The notes beneath the pieces are model-generated. The model ran no database searches. It saw only the letters and a list, made by a program, of their open reading frames with translations, and was not told the origin of the DNA. From Rhodococcus qingshengii (GTDB lineage: Bacteria; Actinomycetota; Actinomycetes; Mycobacteriales; Mycobacteriaceae), in contig NZ_JAJNCL010000003.1 of NCBI RefSeq assembly GCF_021025955.1, positions 372,001-436,000 on the forward strand: a DNA stretch of 64,000 bases, given 5' to 3'. The number at the start of each line of letters is the position of its first letter. Position 1 is the first letter of the stretch. A program made the translations under genes and the position numbers. Below, piece after piece: positions 43,076-52,787 of this stretch.

Positions 43076-43618
43076 CTAGAACACGCGCACACAGTGCCCG
43101 GTTGCCAGCGCGAGTTCGACGAGCGATTCGGCCTGAACACTCGGGATCAGCACCACGAGAAAGGTATCGCTGTCGCTGTCGAGCCAGGCAACGGAAACTC
43201 CTGACACGGCGATGTTGGCGCCGACGCCGGCAAGAAGCGTTTCGAGGCCAGCGGTGCGGTCATAGGCTGCGCCAAGCTCGTCCGCCCATTTCCATGAGTG
43301 GGCCGCTCCGGGTGCAGACTTCAGCTGTCGCAGTCGACCGAGAACCTCGGCAGCGTCCTCGTTCCAGTCCACCCAGACCAGGAGTTCTTGTTCGTGCAAT
43401 GCGTCGACGAGAGCAAACCACGCCATTTCCGGGTGCGGCTTCTCGAGCGTCTGTAAGTACAGTTCGTTCTGTACCTCGACATACCGTTCCGGGTAGTCGA
43501 TTGCGAGAGTCACACGATCGATGACGGCAAGGCTGTCAGGTGCGAGCAGTTCGGCGATCGCACGCAACGCGTCGCGAGCAGGTCCACCCACTATGGCTCC
43601 AAGGTTCGATTCGGTCAT
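43076..43618 (-). CDS. DUF6630-like protein
   Basis: 180 residues from MTESNLGAIVGG at 43618; the frame extends to 43738 without an RBS. Acidic and soluble, with FALVDALHEQELLVWVDWNE and a WKWADELG segment that resemble DUF6630 proteins. Function unknown. It converges with the phospholipase D-like gene (4 bases between the stops). Confidence 0.7.
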   Translation of the reverse strand: MTESNLGAIVGGPARDALRAIAELLAPDSLAVIDRVTLAIDYPERYVEVQNELYLQTLEKPHPEMAWFALVDALHEQELLVWVDWNEDAAEVLGRLRQLKSAPGAAHSWKWADELGAAYDRTAGLETLLAGVGANIAVSGVSVAWLDSDSDTFLVVLIPSVQAESLVELALATGHCVRVF

Positions 43619-43959
43619 CGGTGCGGTTACCACAGTCTGACATGCGAGTGCGCCTTGTTCGGACGTGTCTCGATGTCGGGACACGAGCCAGATACTTACC
43701 GCGAGTTCCACCGATTCCCGAGCAGCGCTGCTCGCCAAGCTACCAAATTGGACTATCCGGCTATCCCATTCGCCGCACTTGTCCGTTTACCCTTTCACCT
43801 GGCCTTACAATCCGGATATAGTCATCGGCAATCCAAGAATCCAACTGGGATGTAGCGAGCCAGCGAACAGTCTGTTACCGTTCAGCTAACTACTCCTTCT
43901 GGTCAAACCGGATCGAAGGGGTTCGGGCAATGACCCACGGGGGTTGACGTGAAGGGGCC
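43619..43959. other. 341-bp divergent intergenic region
   Basis: No convincing gene. It contains a perfect 16-bp palindrome (43719-43734) and should hold the promoters of the DUF6630-like gene and of the conservon. No riboswitch-like or tRNA-like structure was recognised. Short open frames in it lack start signals and codon bias. Confidence 0.6.
43719..43734. promoter_or_regulatory. Perfect 16-bp palindrome
   Basis: CGAGCAGCGCTGCTCG is fully self-complementary without a spacer. It lies between the DUF6630-like gene and the conservon, about 225 bases before the cvnA start. It may be a repressor site; no assigned regulator. Confidence 0.35.
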
Positions 43960-46818
43960 ATGTTCCGCATGAAACACGATTCACACACGACAACCTCTTG
44001 GTGGTCGATCGGCGAATGGCGCCTGGGCTGGAAAGTCATCGCCGTTCTCGCATTGCCGATGATCGTCGCCGTTGTCCTCGGCGCGCTTCGAGTTCAGACA
44101 GAACTCGAAGAAGCCGCACAGCTGAGTTCCTCGTCCGAGCGTGCCCTCGCAGTGCCCGCCGCGATCAACCTCGAATCCGCGCTGTACGAACTCGCCGAAG
44201 CCGCATCGGCACGCACTGACACCGGCCCGGCAACACAAGCAGTTTCGGACGCAATGGACCAACTGGTCGACGCCGCGCGCGCGTTCCAGTCCGACGACGA
44301 CCTCAACGACCAAGTAACTTCGGCGCTCGCCGAGAGCCGTTCCATCACCGAGGAGATCGCCGCCGGCGCGGTGGCTCCCGCACGCTTGGTTTCGCGGGTC
44401 GGCGAAGTCTCGCGCGCGCTCTCGAACACCTTCACCAGCGTCGTCGAGCATTCTCAGCGTCCGGCGCTGCGCGAAGAGGGTGGCCGACTCTCGGCACTCT
44501 GGGATGCGCGACGAGCGCTTGCCGAACAACGAATCCTCTTCGGCTCAGGTGATCCGGACCAGCAGGCTCGTACGTCGATGGTCAGTGCTGCCGGTGCCGA
44601 ACTGGTCGCTCTGAACAACATTCTGGCCATCGACGGGAGTAACGACACCGTCCAGACCCTCAGCAACTCTGCTCAGAACCGGATCAACGCCCTCGGATCA
44701 ACTCCGTCGACCTCTCCTCTGGGGAGCCGCGTGGGCGCCGATCTGAAATCCGGAAACGACCAGTACAACAGCCTGACCGACACCACCGTCACCGAGTTCG
44801 GCGACACCGTCACCGCTGAATCCAATGCAGCACGAACCGCAGCACTTCGTGACACTGCAATTGTGCTCGGCGCGGTCCTGCTGGCACTGGCCATCGCCCT
44901 CGTCATCAGCCGATCGCTCATCGATCCGATCCGCCGGTTGCGATTTGCCGCATTGCAGGCAGCACGACGCGGACTTCCCGACGCGATCGAACGAATTCGC
45001 GCAGGTGCCAGTACCGACGAACTCGACTTCGCCCGTGTCCCGATCCGCACCCACGAGGAAATCGGCGAGCTTGCGCGCGCGGTGGACGACATGCACGGTC
45101 AGGCCATCACGCTTGCCGGCGAGCAGGCCACCCTGCGGCGCCAGGTCAACGACATGTTCGAAACGCTGTCGAGGCGTAACAAGTCCCTCGTCGACCAGCA
45201 ACTCGGTTTGATCGAACAGTTGGAGCAGGACGAAGACGACCCGCGTCGCCTCGAGAATCTGTTCCGGCTCGATCACATCGCCGCGAGAATGCGTCGAAAC
45301 GGCGACAACTTGCTGGTTCTCGCCGGAACCGATGTACGCCGCGCCAGGACCGCCCCCGTCGCTCTCGGCGATACCCTTCGCGCCGCGGTATCCGGCGTCG
45401 AGGAGTATCGACGCGTCGAACTTGGGCAGATCCCGCCCGGCGTCGTCACCGGTCATGCTGCCCCGGACGTCGTTCACCTCATCGCTGAGCTGCTCGACAA
45501 TTCTCTGCGGTACTCCCCACCGGAGACCACGGTCTCCATCAACGCTGCCCGCACTGTCGACGGCTCCATGATCGTCGAGATCGCAGATCTGGGTATCGGC
45601 ATGTCGCCTGCCGATATCCTCGATGCCAACGAGCGCCTCGCCGCCGGCGGCGAGATGAGCGCGGATACAGCGCGTCGCATGGGTTTGTTCGTCGTGAGCC
45701 GAATCAGCCGTCGCTACAACATCTCTGTGCGCCTGCGCCCGACGGCAACGTCGTCGACGCACAGCGGCATCACCGCAACGGTGCTCCTACCGACGTCGAT
45801 ACTCGATTCTTCTCGGGGACCCGAGATCCGCACGCCGCGAACCGGACCCGTTCCCACGCTCGATCGGACTCCCCCTCCCACACCGCCTGCACCGTCATGG
45901 TCACAGCCCGTCCCGACCGAATCCGCACCCCCGCAGCCTGCGACCAGAAGTTTCGCTGATCTCCCGCGTCGGACGCCCAGTAACAGTACCGATCGGACTG
46001 AGACGTTCGCCCCGATCACACCGCAATCGACGCCGACGGCAACAGCGCCTTCGGGGTTACCACGTCGCACCCCGGGCACAAGTGGAGTACCGGCGGTCAG
46101 TACCTCGACACCAACCACTCCAGCACCCGCTACCTCGGTGTCGTCCTTCGCTCCTCTGCCCGATCCCGAAGGCTCAAGCGCATCGACGCCCCTTCCCGTT
46201 CGTACTCCGTCGCCGGAATTCACCTCGTCGGCAAAGGGTTCCGAGATCCAGGCGGGTCCACAACCGTCGACAACCCCGCCGCCGCCGCGGCACCGGCTCT
46301 CAGCCCCGACGCCGACAAATACTGCGGCGTTCTTCTCTTCGCGTACCCGTGACGGGCTCTCTGCTCGTGAATCGGCGCGCGCTGACGGCGCGGGCGACGG
46401 CAGCTCGAACGGCGCTCCCACTGCCCCGACCACGATGCCGATTTTCGCCCGGATGGTGTCGGAGTGGCTCGTGGATCCGACGGCGGAGACTTCAGCGGCT
46501 TCCACCGGCAGTTCGTGGACCACCGACGCGGATCAAGGCTGGCTGGCCGCTCGGACGTCGTTCGAAATGCCGGTTACCAAGATCGCCGATTCCGGACTTC
46601 CTATCCGAGACCGCGGAGCCCGCCTGGTTCCTGGTGCCGTCGGCGGGGGCGGTACGACACAGCGCCATGCATCCAATCCGGCGGACGTCCAACGTGGTTG
46701 GAGCAGTTACCAATCCGGAGTACAACGAGGGCGTCGGCATGCCGCCACCCACCAGTTCGATGGCGGACAGTCTTTCGAAGCGTCCACGATGTTGCACAAC
46801 GATGAAGGAGAACAGTGA
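43960..46818 (+). CDS. cvnA: Conservon sensor kinase CvnA
   Basis: 952 residues. TM1 (about 24-44) and TM2 (about 302-320) flank a 255-residue extracytoplasmic helical domain of nitrate/sensor type, then a HAMP-like region, the [14 protein letters not shown] phospho-acceptor helix and an ATPase with [13 protein letters not shown] and DLGIGMSP. The last 300 residues are Pro/Ser/Thr-rich and disordered. This is the actinobacterial conservon architecture, a kinase-like receptor working with small GTPase partners at the membrane. Its stop overlaps the cvnB start (GTGA). The start may be 43960 or 43969. Confidence 0.92.
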   Translation: MFRMKHDSHTTTSWWSIGEWRLGWKVIAVLALPMIVAVVLGALRVQTELEEAAQLSSSSERALAVPAAINLESALYELAEAASARTDTGPATQAVSDAMDQLVDAARAFQSDDDLNDQVTSALAESRSITEEIAAGAVAPARLVSRVGEVSRALSNTFTSVVEHSQRPALREEGGRLSALWDARRALAEQRILFGSGDPDQQARTSMVSAAGAELVALNNILAIDGSNDTVQTLSNSAQNRINALGSTPSTSPLGSRVGADLKSGNDQYNSLTDTTVTEFGDTVTAESNAARTAALRDTAIVLGAVLLALAIALVISRSLIDPIRRLRFAALQAARRGLPDAIERIRAGASTDELDFARVPIRTHEEIGELARAVDDMHGQAITLAGEQATLRRQVNDMFETLSRRNKSLVDQQLGLIEQLEQDEDDPRRLENLFRLDHIAARMRRNGDNLLVLAGTDVRRARTAPVALGDTLRAAVSGVEEYRRVELGQIPPGVVTGHAAPDVVHLIAELLDNSLRYSPPETTVSINAARTVDGSMIVEIADLGIGMSPADILDANERLAAGGEMSADTARRMGLFVVSRISRRYNISVRLRPTATSSTHSGITATVLLPTSILDSSRGPEIRTPRTGPVPTLDRTPPPTPPAPSWSQPVPTESAPPQPATRSFADLPRRTPSNSTDRTETFAPITPQSTPTATAPSGLPRRTPGTSGVPAVSTSTPTTPAPATSVSSFAPLPDPEGSSASTPLPVRTPSPEFTSSAKGSEIQAGPQPSTTPPPPRHRLSAPTPTNTAAFFSSRTRDGLSARESARADGAGDGSSNGAPTAPTTMPIFARMVSEWLVDPTAETSAASTGSSWTTDADQGWLAARTSFEMPVTKIADSGLPIRDRGARLVPGAVGGGGTTQRHASNPADVQRGWSSYQSGVQRGRRHAATHQFDGGQSFEASTMLHNDEGEQ

Positions 46819-47231
46819 ACACTGTCGGAGCCCAAGAGACTCCCCGCGCACTCGACTGGCTGGTTTCGGCTTTTGCCCGAGACGTGCCGGGTGTGAGTCA
46901 CGCGATCATCGTCTCAGCCGACGGCTTGTTGACGGCCTCGAGCACACACCTTCCGCTCGACCGGGCGGATCAATTAGCCGCTGTCACTTCCGGACTAGCC
47001 AGCCTGTCCGCGGGTGCATCACGCCTCTTCGACGGCGGGGCTGTCATGCAGTCCGTCGTCGAGATGGAGAACGGCTACCTGCTTCTCATGGGCGTCGGTA
47101 GTGGCGCTTACCTTGCCGCACTCGCTGTCGCCGGATGCGACATCGGCCAGATCGGTTACGAAATGGCGACTCTCGTCGATCGCGTCGGGACCACCATGGA
47201 CATTGCCCCGCGAACATCGCAGGGTATTTGA
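46815..47231 (+). CDS. cvnB: Conservon roadblock/LC7 protein CvnB
   Basis: 138 residues, GTG start overlapping cvnA, with AAGGAG just upstream. Roadblock/LC7 fold: [60 protein letters not shown] and a final [10 protein letters not shown] helix. In conservons CvnB acts as a GTPase-activating-type regulator of CvnD, by analogy with MglB. Confidence 0.93.
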   Translation: MNTVGAQETPRALDWLVSAFARDVPGVSHAIIVSADGLLTASSTHLPLDRADQLAAVTSGLASLSAGASRLFDGGAVMQSVVEMENGYLLLMGVGSGAYLAALAVAGCDIGQIGYEMATLVDRVGTTMDIAPRTSQGI

Positions 47232-47236
47232 GTTCG

Positions 47237-47611
47237 ATGCCTCGCCATCAATCCGAGCACGACGACGCCGCACCCAGCTTGGTCCGGCCCTACGCGCTCA
47301 CGGAAGGTCGGACCCTGCCGTCCATCGACCTCCCGCTCGAAGCGATCATCGCGACGATCGAAGACGTGGACTCGAACAATCTTGCACCGCAAGATATTCG
47401 TGCATCGATCGTCGCACTCTGCGAGCAGCGGATCTCGATTGCCGAGATCGCTGCCCACCTGGGTGTTCCGATCGGAGTCGTGCGGGTACTGGTCGCCGAC
47501 CTCGTAGTAGCCGGATCACTGGAAATACATGCCACTCTGCGAAGCGACGCATCTCGAGTCGAGCGACGCGAACTGATCGAAAGGACCCTCAGTGGACTTC
47601 GGGCACTCTGA
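47237..47611 (+). CDS. cvnC: Conservon DUF742 protein CvnC
   Basis: 124 residues from the ATG at 47237; a TTG at 47228 overlapping the cvnB stop is possible. DUF742: SLVRPYALTEGRTLPS opening and a winged-helix-like IAEIAAHLGVPIGVVRVLVA. It ends in a segment that overlaps the cvnD start by 20 bases. It is thought to bridge the kinase and GTPase, or to bind DNA. Confidence 0.92.
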   Translation: MPRHQSEHDDAAPSLVRPYALTEGRTLPSIDLPLEAIIATIEDVDSNNLAPQDIRASIVALCEQRISIAEIAAHLGVPIGVVRVLVADLVVAGSLEIHATLRSDASRVERRELIERTLSGLRAL

Positions 47612-48179
47612 CTCATCGTCTCGCGTGAAATCGACAAAAATCGTGATCGCCGGGGGTTTCGGTGTTGGCAAGACAACGCTTGTGGAAACTGTCTCCGAAA
47701 TCGTCCCCCTTCGCACGGAGGCCATGGTCACCGGCGCCAGCGACGGGATCGACAATCTCGGTTCCACTCCCGACAAGAGCACCACGACGGTCGCGATGGA
47801 CTTCGGGCGCATCACTCTCGCCGACGACCTGGTCCTCTATCTGTTCGGAACCCCGGGACAGCGCCGATTCTGGTTCATGTGGGACGACCTCATCACCGGT
47901 GCGATCGGTGCGGTCATTCTGGTCGACACACGTCGCCTGGAAGACAGCTTCGCCGCAGTCGACTTCTTCGAGGCGCGAGGCCTCCCGTTCATCGTGGCGG
48001 TCAACCGCTTCGACGGCGCACCAATCCATTCGGCGAGCGATCTCCGCCAGGCGTTAGCTCTACCCAACCGCGTTCCCATGATCGAGATCGACGCCCGAAA
48101 CCGCGAATCGGCCAAACGCGCGCTGATCGCCGTCACCGAGTACTCCCTCGAACGACTTGCAGCTGAAGCAGTCGTCTAG
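47592..48179 (+). CDS. cvnD: Conservon small GTPase CvnD
   Basis: 195 residues from the GTG at 47592 (AAGGA upstream). P-loop GGFGVGKTT at 21-29, DKSTTTVAMDFG switch I, FGTPGQRRFWFMWDD switch II with Gln, and VNRFDGA as the NKxD-like element. It resembles MglA/Ras-like bacterial GTPases. It acts as the switch of the conservon, controlled by CvnA, B and C. Confidence 0.93.
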   Translation: MDFGHSDSSSRVKSTKIVIAGGFGVGKTTLVETVSEIVPLRTEAMVTGASDGIDNLGSTPDKSTTTVAMDFGRITLADDLVLYLFGTPGQRRFWFMWDDLITGAIGAVILVDTRRLEDSFAAVDFFEARGLPFIVAVNRFDGAPIHSASDLRQALALPNRVPMIEIDARNRESAKRALIAVTEYSLERLAAEAVV

Positions 48180-48219
48180 ATGAATCACCAGATGCGAATC
48201 GTCGCCGAAAGGAACTGGC

Positions 48220-49014
48220 ATGTCGGATGAAATGCACCATTTCTCGATGGGAATCTGGCTGCTCGGGCTCGCCTACGTCGTGTCCGTGGTCGGGTCGGTA
48301 GTCGGCCTGGCGTGCACCAGGCATTCAGCGTCGGCGACGACAACCGCCACACGCATGCGATGGCTCGCTATGGCTGCCTTGTCGATCGGTGGCGTCGCCA
48401 TCTGGCTGATGCATTTCATCGCCATGCTCGGCTTCGCAGTCCCCGGCAGTCCGATTCGATACAACCTCGGATGGACCGTGATCTCCGCGATCATCTCGGT
48501 AGGGGCCGTGTTTGTCGGCCTGCTGATCATTGGGACCGAATTTCGCTGGACGCGGCTTCTGATCGGGGGCGTGGTGACCGGTCTCGCCGTGAACATCATG
48601 CATTACACGGGTATGCGCGCCTTGCGCTTTCAGGGCGAGGTCCACTACGACCTGATCTTCGTTGCATTGTCGGTTCTCATCGCAGTCGTCGCCGGAACCG
48701 CTGCACTGTGGTTCACCATGGTGCTCGAGTCCACGATTCTCCGTTTTGTCGCCGGAATCATCATGGGTGTCGCCGTCGTCGGTATGCACTACACCGGAAT
48801 GGCCGCGGTCGAGGTTGTTCACGACGCGGCAGCCCAGGCGCCGCAGGGACTCGAAGTATTCTCATTCCTCTTCCCTGTCTTCGTTCTCGGCCTGCTGGCG
48901 TTGGCAGTTCCGATTGTCGCAGTGCTGACAGCACCCAACCGTGCGACGGCACGAATGGAATCCGCCGCCGACGATCTGGCGTTCGAAGCACGAGAATTCG
49001 CGATCTCGAGCTGA
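48220..49014 (+). CDS. Stand-alone MHYT-domain membrane sensor
   Basis: 264 residues, seven membrane helices. Three MHYT-type motifs: MHFIAMLGFAVPG, NIMHYTGMRALRF and VGMHYTGMAAVEV, proposed to bind copper and sense O2, CO or NO. It has no output domain (no GGDEF/EAL), ending in a short cytoplasmic tail. It lies 40 bases after cvnD on the same strand, so it is probably a fifth member of the conservon and could feed a gas or metal signal into it. Confidence 0.88.
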   Translation: MSDEMHHFSMGIWLLGLAYVVSVVGSVVGLACTRHSASATTTATRMRWLAMAALSIGGVAIWLMHFIAMLGFAVPGSPIRYNLGWTVISAIISVGAVFVGLLIIGTEFRWTRLLIGGVVTGLAVNIMHYTGMRALRFQGEVHYDLIFVALSVLIAVVAGTAALWFTMVLESTILRFVAGIIMGVAVVGMHYTGMAAVEVVHDAAAQAPQGLEVFSFLFPVFVLGLLALAVPIVAVLTAPNRATARMESAADDLAFEAREFAISS

Positions 49015-49067
49015 GCAGAGTACGAGGCGAGTTTATGTAAATCGACGACGCCCCGTACATTTCAGGG

Positions 49068-49610
49068 ATGGCGGATGCCGGACACAACCCCCACCCATCG
49101 ACCCGCGCAACGCTGGTCGTGATCGGTGGTTTGCCGGCCACCGGCAAGTCGACGATCGCGCGGGCGCTTGCTCAGCATCACAAGATTCCCTACGTGCGGA
49201 TCGATACCATCGAACAGTCGCTGATCCGCAGCGGTATCGCTGATGTATCCGGGACCGCTGGATACATCACCGGGTACGCGCTTGCCGCCGAACAATTGCG
49301 ACTGGGACTCTCGGTCGTGGTCGAATGCGTCAACCCAGTCGAGGCGACACGAGACGCCTGGTCCGCTACCGCACAACATAATTCGGCGCGCTTGCTCAGT
49401 GTCGAGGTCATCTGTTCGGATCCCGACGAGCATCGCAGACGCGCTGAACGGCGAGTGGTCGACATCCCGGATCTTGTACTACCTACGTGGCAGGAAATTC
49501 TGGATCGAGACTACGAGCCGTGGACCACGGAACGGCTGGTGCTCGACACCGCAATCATGGACTCCGACAGTGCAGTACGACGTATCACTGCCAGAATGTT
49601 CACCGAATGA
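49068..49610 (+). CDS. P-loop kinase, zeta/CPT-like
   Basis: 180 residues. Walker A GGLPATGKST at 20-29, then RIDTIEQSLIR and LGLSVVVECVNPVEATRDAW, the layout of AAA_33 small-molecule kinases such as chloramphenicol phosphotransferase or zeta-like kinases. The substrate is unknown. There is no antitoxin-like neighbour, so a toxin role is unlikely. An ATG start is clear, but the gene is 53 bases from the MHYT gene and may be separately transcribed. Confidence 0.82.
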   Translation: MADAGHNPHPSTRATLVVIGGLPATGKSTIARALAQHHKIPYVRIDTIEQSLIRSGIADVSGTAGYITGYALAAEQLRLGLSVVVECVNPVEATRDAWSATAQHNSARLLSVEVICSDPDEHRRRAERRVVDIPDLVLPTWQEILDRDYEPWTTERLVLDTAIMDSDSAVRRITARMFTE

Positions 49611-49617
49611 GAGCTGC

Positions 49618-50076
49618 TCACAGGGCGAGAACGAAGAATGCACTGTTCGGATCTTCGCGGTAGTTCGCGAACGGTGGACACGGCACGAACCCGAATTTCG
49701 CGTACAACCGCCGAGCTGGATCGAAGTAGTCCTGTGTTCCGGTCTCCAATTCGAGTTGCCGGTAACCTCGTTGTCTCGACGCGTCCACGACGTGTTGAAG
49801 AAGTCGCGTTCCCACGCCACGCCCTCGAGCTGCCGATGACGTTCGCATCGACTTGATCTCGCCGCCGGTCGACGACCGTTCCTTGAGTGCTACGCAACCG
49901 AGTAGCTCGTCACCTTCGCTCCACAGCGTCCACATGGTCACGGAGCTATCCGTCAGCCCGGTGATGTCCAGCGCGTGAACACTGTCCGCGGGCGAGGTCG
50001 CATGCATGTCCGCGAGGTGCTCGGCCAGTAGAGCCAGGACCGCGTCCCGACTCAGGTCGTCAGTTTCGATTCGCAC
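49618..50076 (-). CDS. GNAT N-acetyltransferase
   Basis: 152 residues. The acetyl-CoA motif A is GEIKSMRTSSAARGRGVGTR, followed by LLQHVVDASRQRGYRQLELE and YAKFGFVPCPPF. A PhnO/YjgM-like acetyltransferase of unknown acceptor. Convergent with the P-loop kinase gene. Confidence 0.88.
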   Translation of the reverse strand: MRIETDDLSRDAVLALLAEHLADMHATSPADSVHALDITGLTDSSVTMWTLWSEGDELLGCVALKERSSTGGEIKSMRTSSAARGRGVGTRLLQHVVDASRQRGYRQLELETGTQDYFDPARRLYAKFGFVPCPPFANYREDPNSAFFVLAL

Positions 50077-50132
50077 AGATCCTCACTGTTCTCTTCGCCT
50101 CCGGCAGCATCGAATGAAAGTATGACTCTCCG

Positions 50133-50720
50133 TCACTTCGCCGAAGGCTTGGCCCGAACGTGAATGCGTTCTCCTTGTGGGCCGAACAGACTCAGCACTT
50201 CGACCGGGCCTTTGCCGTCACTGCCGAACCAATGCGGATTTCGGGTGTCGAATTCAGCAGCTTCACCCGTTCCCATCACGATGTCGTGATCGGCCAACAC
50301 CAATCTCAGCTTCCCCGACAACACGTACAGCCATTCATAGCCGTCATGCACCTGCGGGTTGGGCTCGGTCTGGTTTGCCGGGATGGTCATCTTGAATGCC
50401 TGCAGCCCACCCGGTTGCCGAGTCAGCGGCAAGACCGTTCGCCCACTGACGCTTCGAGGCGCACTCTGGATACGTGGATCGGCGACCTGTGGCGCCGCCA
50501 CCAACTGGTCCAACGGCACTTGGTGGGCGAGCGCGATCGGAAGCAGCAACTCCAAACTCGGGCGACGCTCCCCCGCTTCGAGCCTCGACAGGGTGCTCTT
50601 CGAAATACCGGTGGACTCGGACAGTGCTGTGAGCGTGACGTTCCTCTGTGTACGAATGCGTTTGAGGCGCGCGCCGATCTGCGAGATGGCGGCATCGATG
50701 TGCGGACCGTTGACATTCAT
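50133..50720 (-). CDS. XRE-cupin transcriptional regulator
   Basis: 195 residues. XRE HTH at about 15-65 (LTALSESTGISKSTLSRLEA, GERRPSLELLLPIA), then a cupin ligand domain at about 105-190 (HDGYEWLYVLSGKLRLVL, GTGEAAEFDTRNPHWFGSD). Members of this class sense small metabolites. Divergent from a thioredoxin-reductase-like gene, with a GCAAC-N4-GTTGC palindrome in the 77-bp gap, the likely operator for both. Confidence 0.9.
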   Translation of the reverse strand: MNVNGPHIDAAISQIGARLKRIRTQRNVTLTALSESTGISKSTLSRLEAGERRPSLELLLPIALAHQVPLDQLVAAPQVADPRIQSAPRSVSGRTVLPLTRQPGGLQAFKMTIPANQTEPNPQVHDGYEWLYVLSGKLRLVLADHDIVMGTGEAAEFDTRNPHWFGSDGKGPVEVLSLFGPQGERIHVRAKPSAK

Positions 50721-50751
50721 GGTCCGAGTCTGACGACGATTCCCAGAAATG

Positions 50752-50765
50752 GCAACAATAGTTGC
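50752..50765. promoter_or_regulatory. Putative XRE operator GCAAC-N4-GTTGC
   Basis: GCAAC (50752-50756) and GTTGC (50761-50765) are perfect inverted half-sites around AATA. The site sits midway between the divergent XRE-cupin and flavoprotein genes. Confidence 0.5.
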
Positions 50766-50797
50766 TGAGACATCTCGTCCGCGGGCAACCTGTGCTC

Positions 50798-51820
50798 ATG
50801 CGAACACAGACTGAAACACAGGTCCTCGACACCGTGATCGTCGGTGGTGGAGCCGCCGGACTCAGCGCAGCCCTGGTGTTGGGTCGTGCTCGGCGCTCGG
50901 TCGCCGTCATCGATTCCGGCAAGCCGCGCAACGCACCGGCGGCACACATGCACGGCTTCCTCTCGCGGGACGGCATGGCGCCAGGTGAGTTGCTCACCGT
51001 CGGACGCAGCGAATTACAGACGTACGGAGTGGAATTCAAACGCGATGAGGTAGTCGACATCTCTTGGCGCGGTATCGAACCCGGCTTTGTCGTCGAACTG
51101 TCGGTAGGCACGACGCTCGAAACTCGCACTGTGCTGGTTGCCACCGGCCTACGGGATTCACTCCCGGAAATTCCAGGCATCCAAGAGCTTTGGGGACAAA
51201 GCGTGCTCCATTGCCCGTACTGCCATGCGTACGAGATCAGCGACCAACCAATCGGCATTCTCGGCGGCGACGCTCGCGAAGTGTCAGTTCACCAGGCGTT
51301 TCTACTCCGACAGTGGTCGCCGGATGTGACGTTCTTCCCCCACAAGATCTCGCTCACCCCCGACGAACGCGCACGACTGGCTGCGCGAGGGGTGACGGTC
51401 GCAGACGGATCAGTTACCGGATTGGTCTGCGAGAGAGAGCAACTGAAAGGCGTCGAACTCGACAACGGCCAGTTGGTTGCGCGCTCAGCACTGTTCGTTG
51501 CGCCGCGTTTCGTTCCGAACGACGCACATCTGACGCACCTCGGCTGCAAAACCAGCCCCACGGGATTCGTGGCTGTCGATCATTTCGGCGCCACCAGTGT
51601 TCCCGGTGTCTGGGGCGCTGGCAATGTCGTCGACCCTCGCGCGCAGGTAATCAATGCTGCGGCTGCAGGTTCAAGCGCGGCGATCGCGATCAACGGATAC
51701 CTGGTCGAGCAGGACGTCGAATCGGCTCTTCGTTCGTCCGAGCCTGCGGGTGGTTTCCCGGCGGTCATGGAGCAACGTGTCTGCGAAATGAACGGCGGCA
51801 GTACCCTCCACGGCTTCTGA
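50798..51820 (+). CDS. Thioredoxin reductase-like flavoprotein
   Basis: 340 residues from the ATG at 50798 (MRTQTETQVLDTVIVGG). FAD motif VIVGGGAAGLSAALVLGRAR, the redox pair C139-P-Y-C142 in HCPYCHAYE, and a C-terminal FAD motif GVWGAGNVVDPRAQV. The CxxC matches thioredoxin/ferredoxin reductase-like enzymes, but the NADPH-binding motif is degenerate (GILGGDARE). No thioredoxin gene is adjacent. Controlled by the divergent XRE-cupin protein. Confidence 0.87.
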   Translation: MRTQTETQVLDTVIVGGGAAGLSAALVLGRARRSVAVIDSGKPRNAPAAHMHGFLSRDGMAPGELLTVGRSELQTYGVEFKRDEVVDISWRGIEPGFVVELSVGTTLETRTVLVATGLRDSLPEIPGIQELWGQSVLHCPYCHAYEISDQPIGILGGDAREVSVHQAFLLRQWSPDVTFFPHKISLTPDERARLAARGVTVADGSVTGLVCEREQLKGVELDNGQLVARSALFVAPRFVPNDAHLTHLGCKTSPTGFVAVDHFGATSVPGVWGAGNVVDPRAQVINAAAAGSSAAIAINGYLVEQDVESALRSSEPAGGFPAVMEQRVCEMNGGSTLHGF

Positions 51821-51828
51821 CCGAGGCG

Positions 51829-52293
51829 CTAGGTCGCGGGGCCGCCGTGCAACTTCTCGTAGGCGGCCTTTTCGGCGTCGTGGCGCGAGATCTTCTTCGG
51901 GTTCTCGAGGTCGGAAGGCAAACCGTGACGCTCGAGGCGACGCGACCTGTTCTGAGCCATGTACGAGACCGAATAAAACAGCGCCAGAAGCACTCCGAGC
52001 AGCACCATCGATGCCCGCAGGGCCCACGGCCCGGGGAAGAGCATGAAGGCCGCGAAGACGGGAATGAACGGCACCATGCTGCGGATCAGGTGACGCGGCA
52101 CAGCCCAGTCACCGATCAGGTCGTTTCGCACCCAGTCCTGCATGGAGTCGGGCAACTTGCGCCCCACTGAATAACCCAACCATTGAAGGGGATTCGGGCT
52201 CGTGCGTTGCTTTTTGGAAGTCACGGAAGTCACCTGTTCGGTACGCATCGGTCTTGACGCAATCGTCACGTTTCTGTCAGATGTGGTCATCAC
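51829..52293 (-). CDS. DUF5313 membrane protein
   Basis: 154 residues, two adjacent hydrophobic helices in the middle (VPFIPVFAAFMLFPGPWALR, ASMVLLGVLLALFYSVSYMA), preceded by the conserved PLQWLGYSVGRKLPD-type motif and followed by a charged tail. This is the DUF5313 pattern found in mycolic-acid actinobacteria; function unknown. The start may be 52293 (GTG) or 52248 (ATG). It converges with the flavoprotein gene and lies just downstream of the MarR gene. Confidence 0.8.
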   Translation of the reverse strand: MMTTSDRNVTIASRPMRTEQVTSVTSKKQRTSPNPLQWLGYSVGRKLPDSMQDWVRNDLIGDWAVPRHLIRSMVPFIPVFAAFMLFPGPWALRASMVLLGVLLALFYSVSYMAQNRSRRLERHGLPSDLENPKKISRHDAEKAAYEKLHGGPAT

Positions 52294-52300
52294 ATTTCTC

Positions 52301-52774
52301 TCATTGGTCCAAGGCCCCGGCGCGGAGCGCGGCCTCGTTGACCCGCGTCAGAACATTATGGAGTTCTTCGAGTTCGGCGAGGCTGACGCCGAGTTTCGCG
52401 ACAACCGCCGGCGGGATCTTCTCCGCCTCGTCGCGCAGTGCCACACCGGCTTCGGTGAGGTCTACGTCGAGTTGACGTTCGTCGGCGCGGCTACGGGTTC
52501 GCGTGATCAATCCGGATGCCTCGAGTCGCTTGAGGAGCGGCGACAGCGTCGGCGAATCGAGCTGCAGTGCCTGCCCGATTTGCTTGACCGCCATCGGCGA
52601 TTTTCCCCACAGAGCAAGCATCACCAGATACTGGGGATGCGTGAGGCCCATCGGCTCGAGCAATGGCCGGTAGACGGACAGGACTGCCCGGTTCGCGACC
52701 GCAAGTGCGAAGCACACCTGCCGGTCGAGAGCCAGCGGATCTTCCATCTGCGTCTGCGGAGCCTTCGTCGTCAT
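52301..52774 (-). CDS. MarR-family redox regulator, OhrR-like
   Basis: 157 residues. Cys21 in DRQVCFALAVANR matches the peroxide-sensing cysteine of OhrR proteins, and the winged-helix part shows MGLTHPQYLVMLALW, VKQIGQALQLDSPTLSPLLK and LEASGLITRTRSRADERQL. An oxidised Cys would release it from DNA. A perfect 16-bp inverted repeat just upstream (52788-52832) overlaps its promoter and the ctaD stop, the likely operator. No ohr gene lies nearby. Confidence 0.88.
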   Translation of the reverse strand: MTTKAPQTQMEDPLALDRQVCFALAVANRAVLSVYRPLLEPMGLTHPQYLVMLALWGKSPMAVKQIGQALQLDSPTLSPLLKRLEASGLITRTRSRADERQLDVDLTEAGVALRDEAEKIPPAVVAKLGVSLAELEELHNVLTRVNEAALRAGALDQ

Positions 52775-52787
52775 GAATCCGATAATA

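Noticed and set aside
44698..45762. A 354-codon minus-strand frame inside cvnA
   Set aside because: Antisense to the conserved kinase domains; no RBS and no family features.
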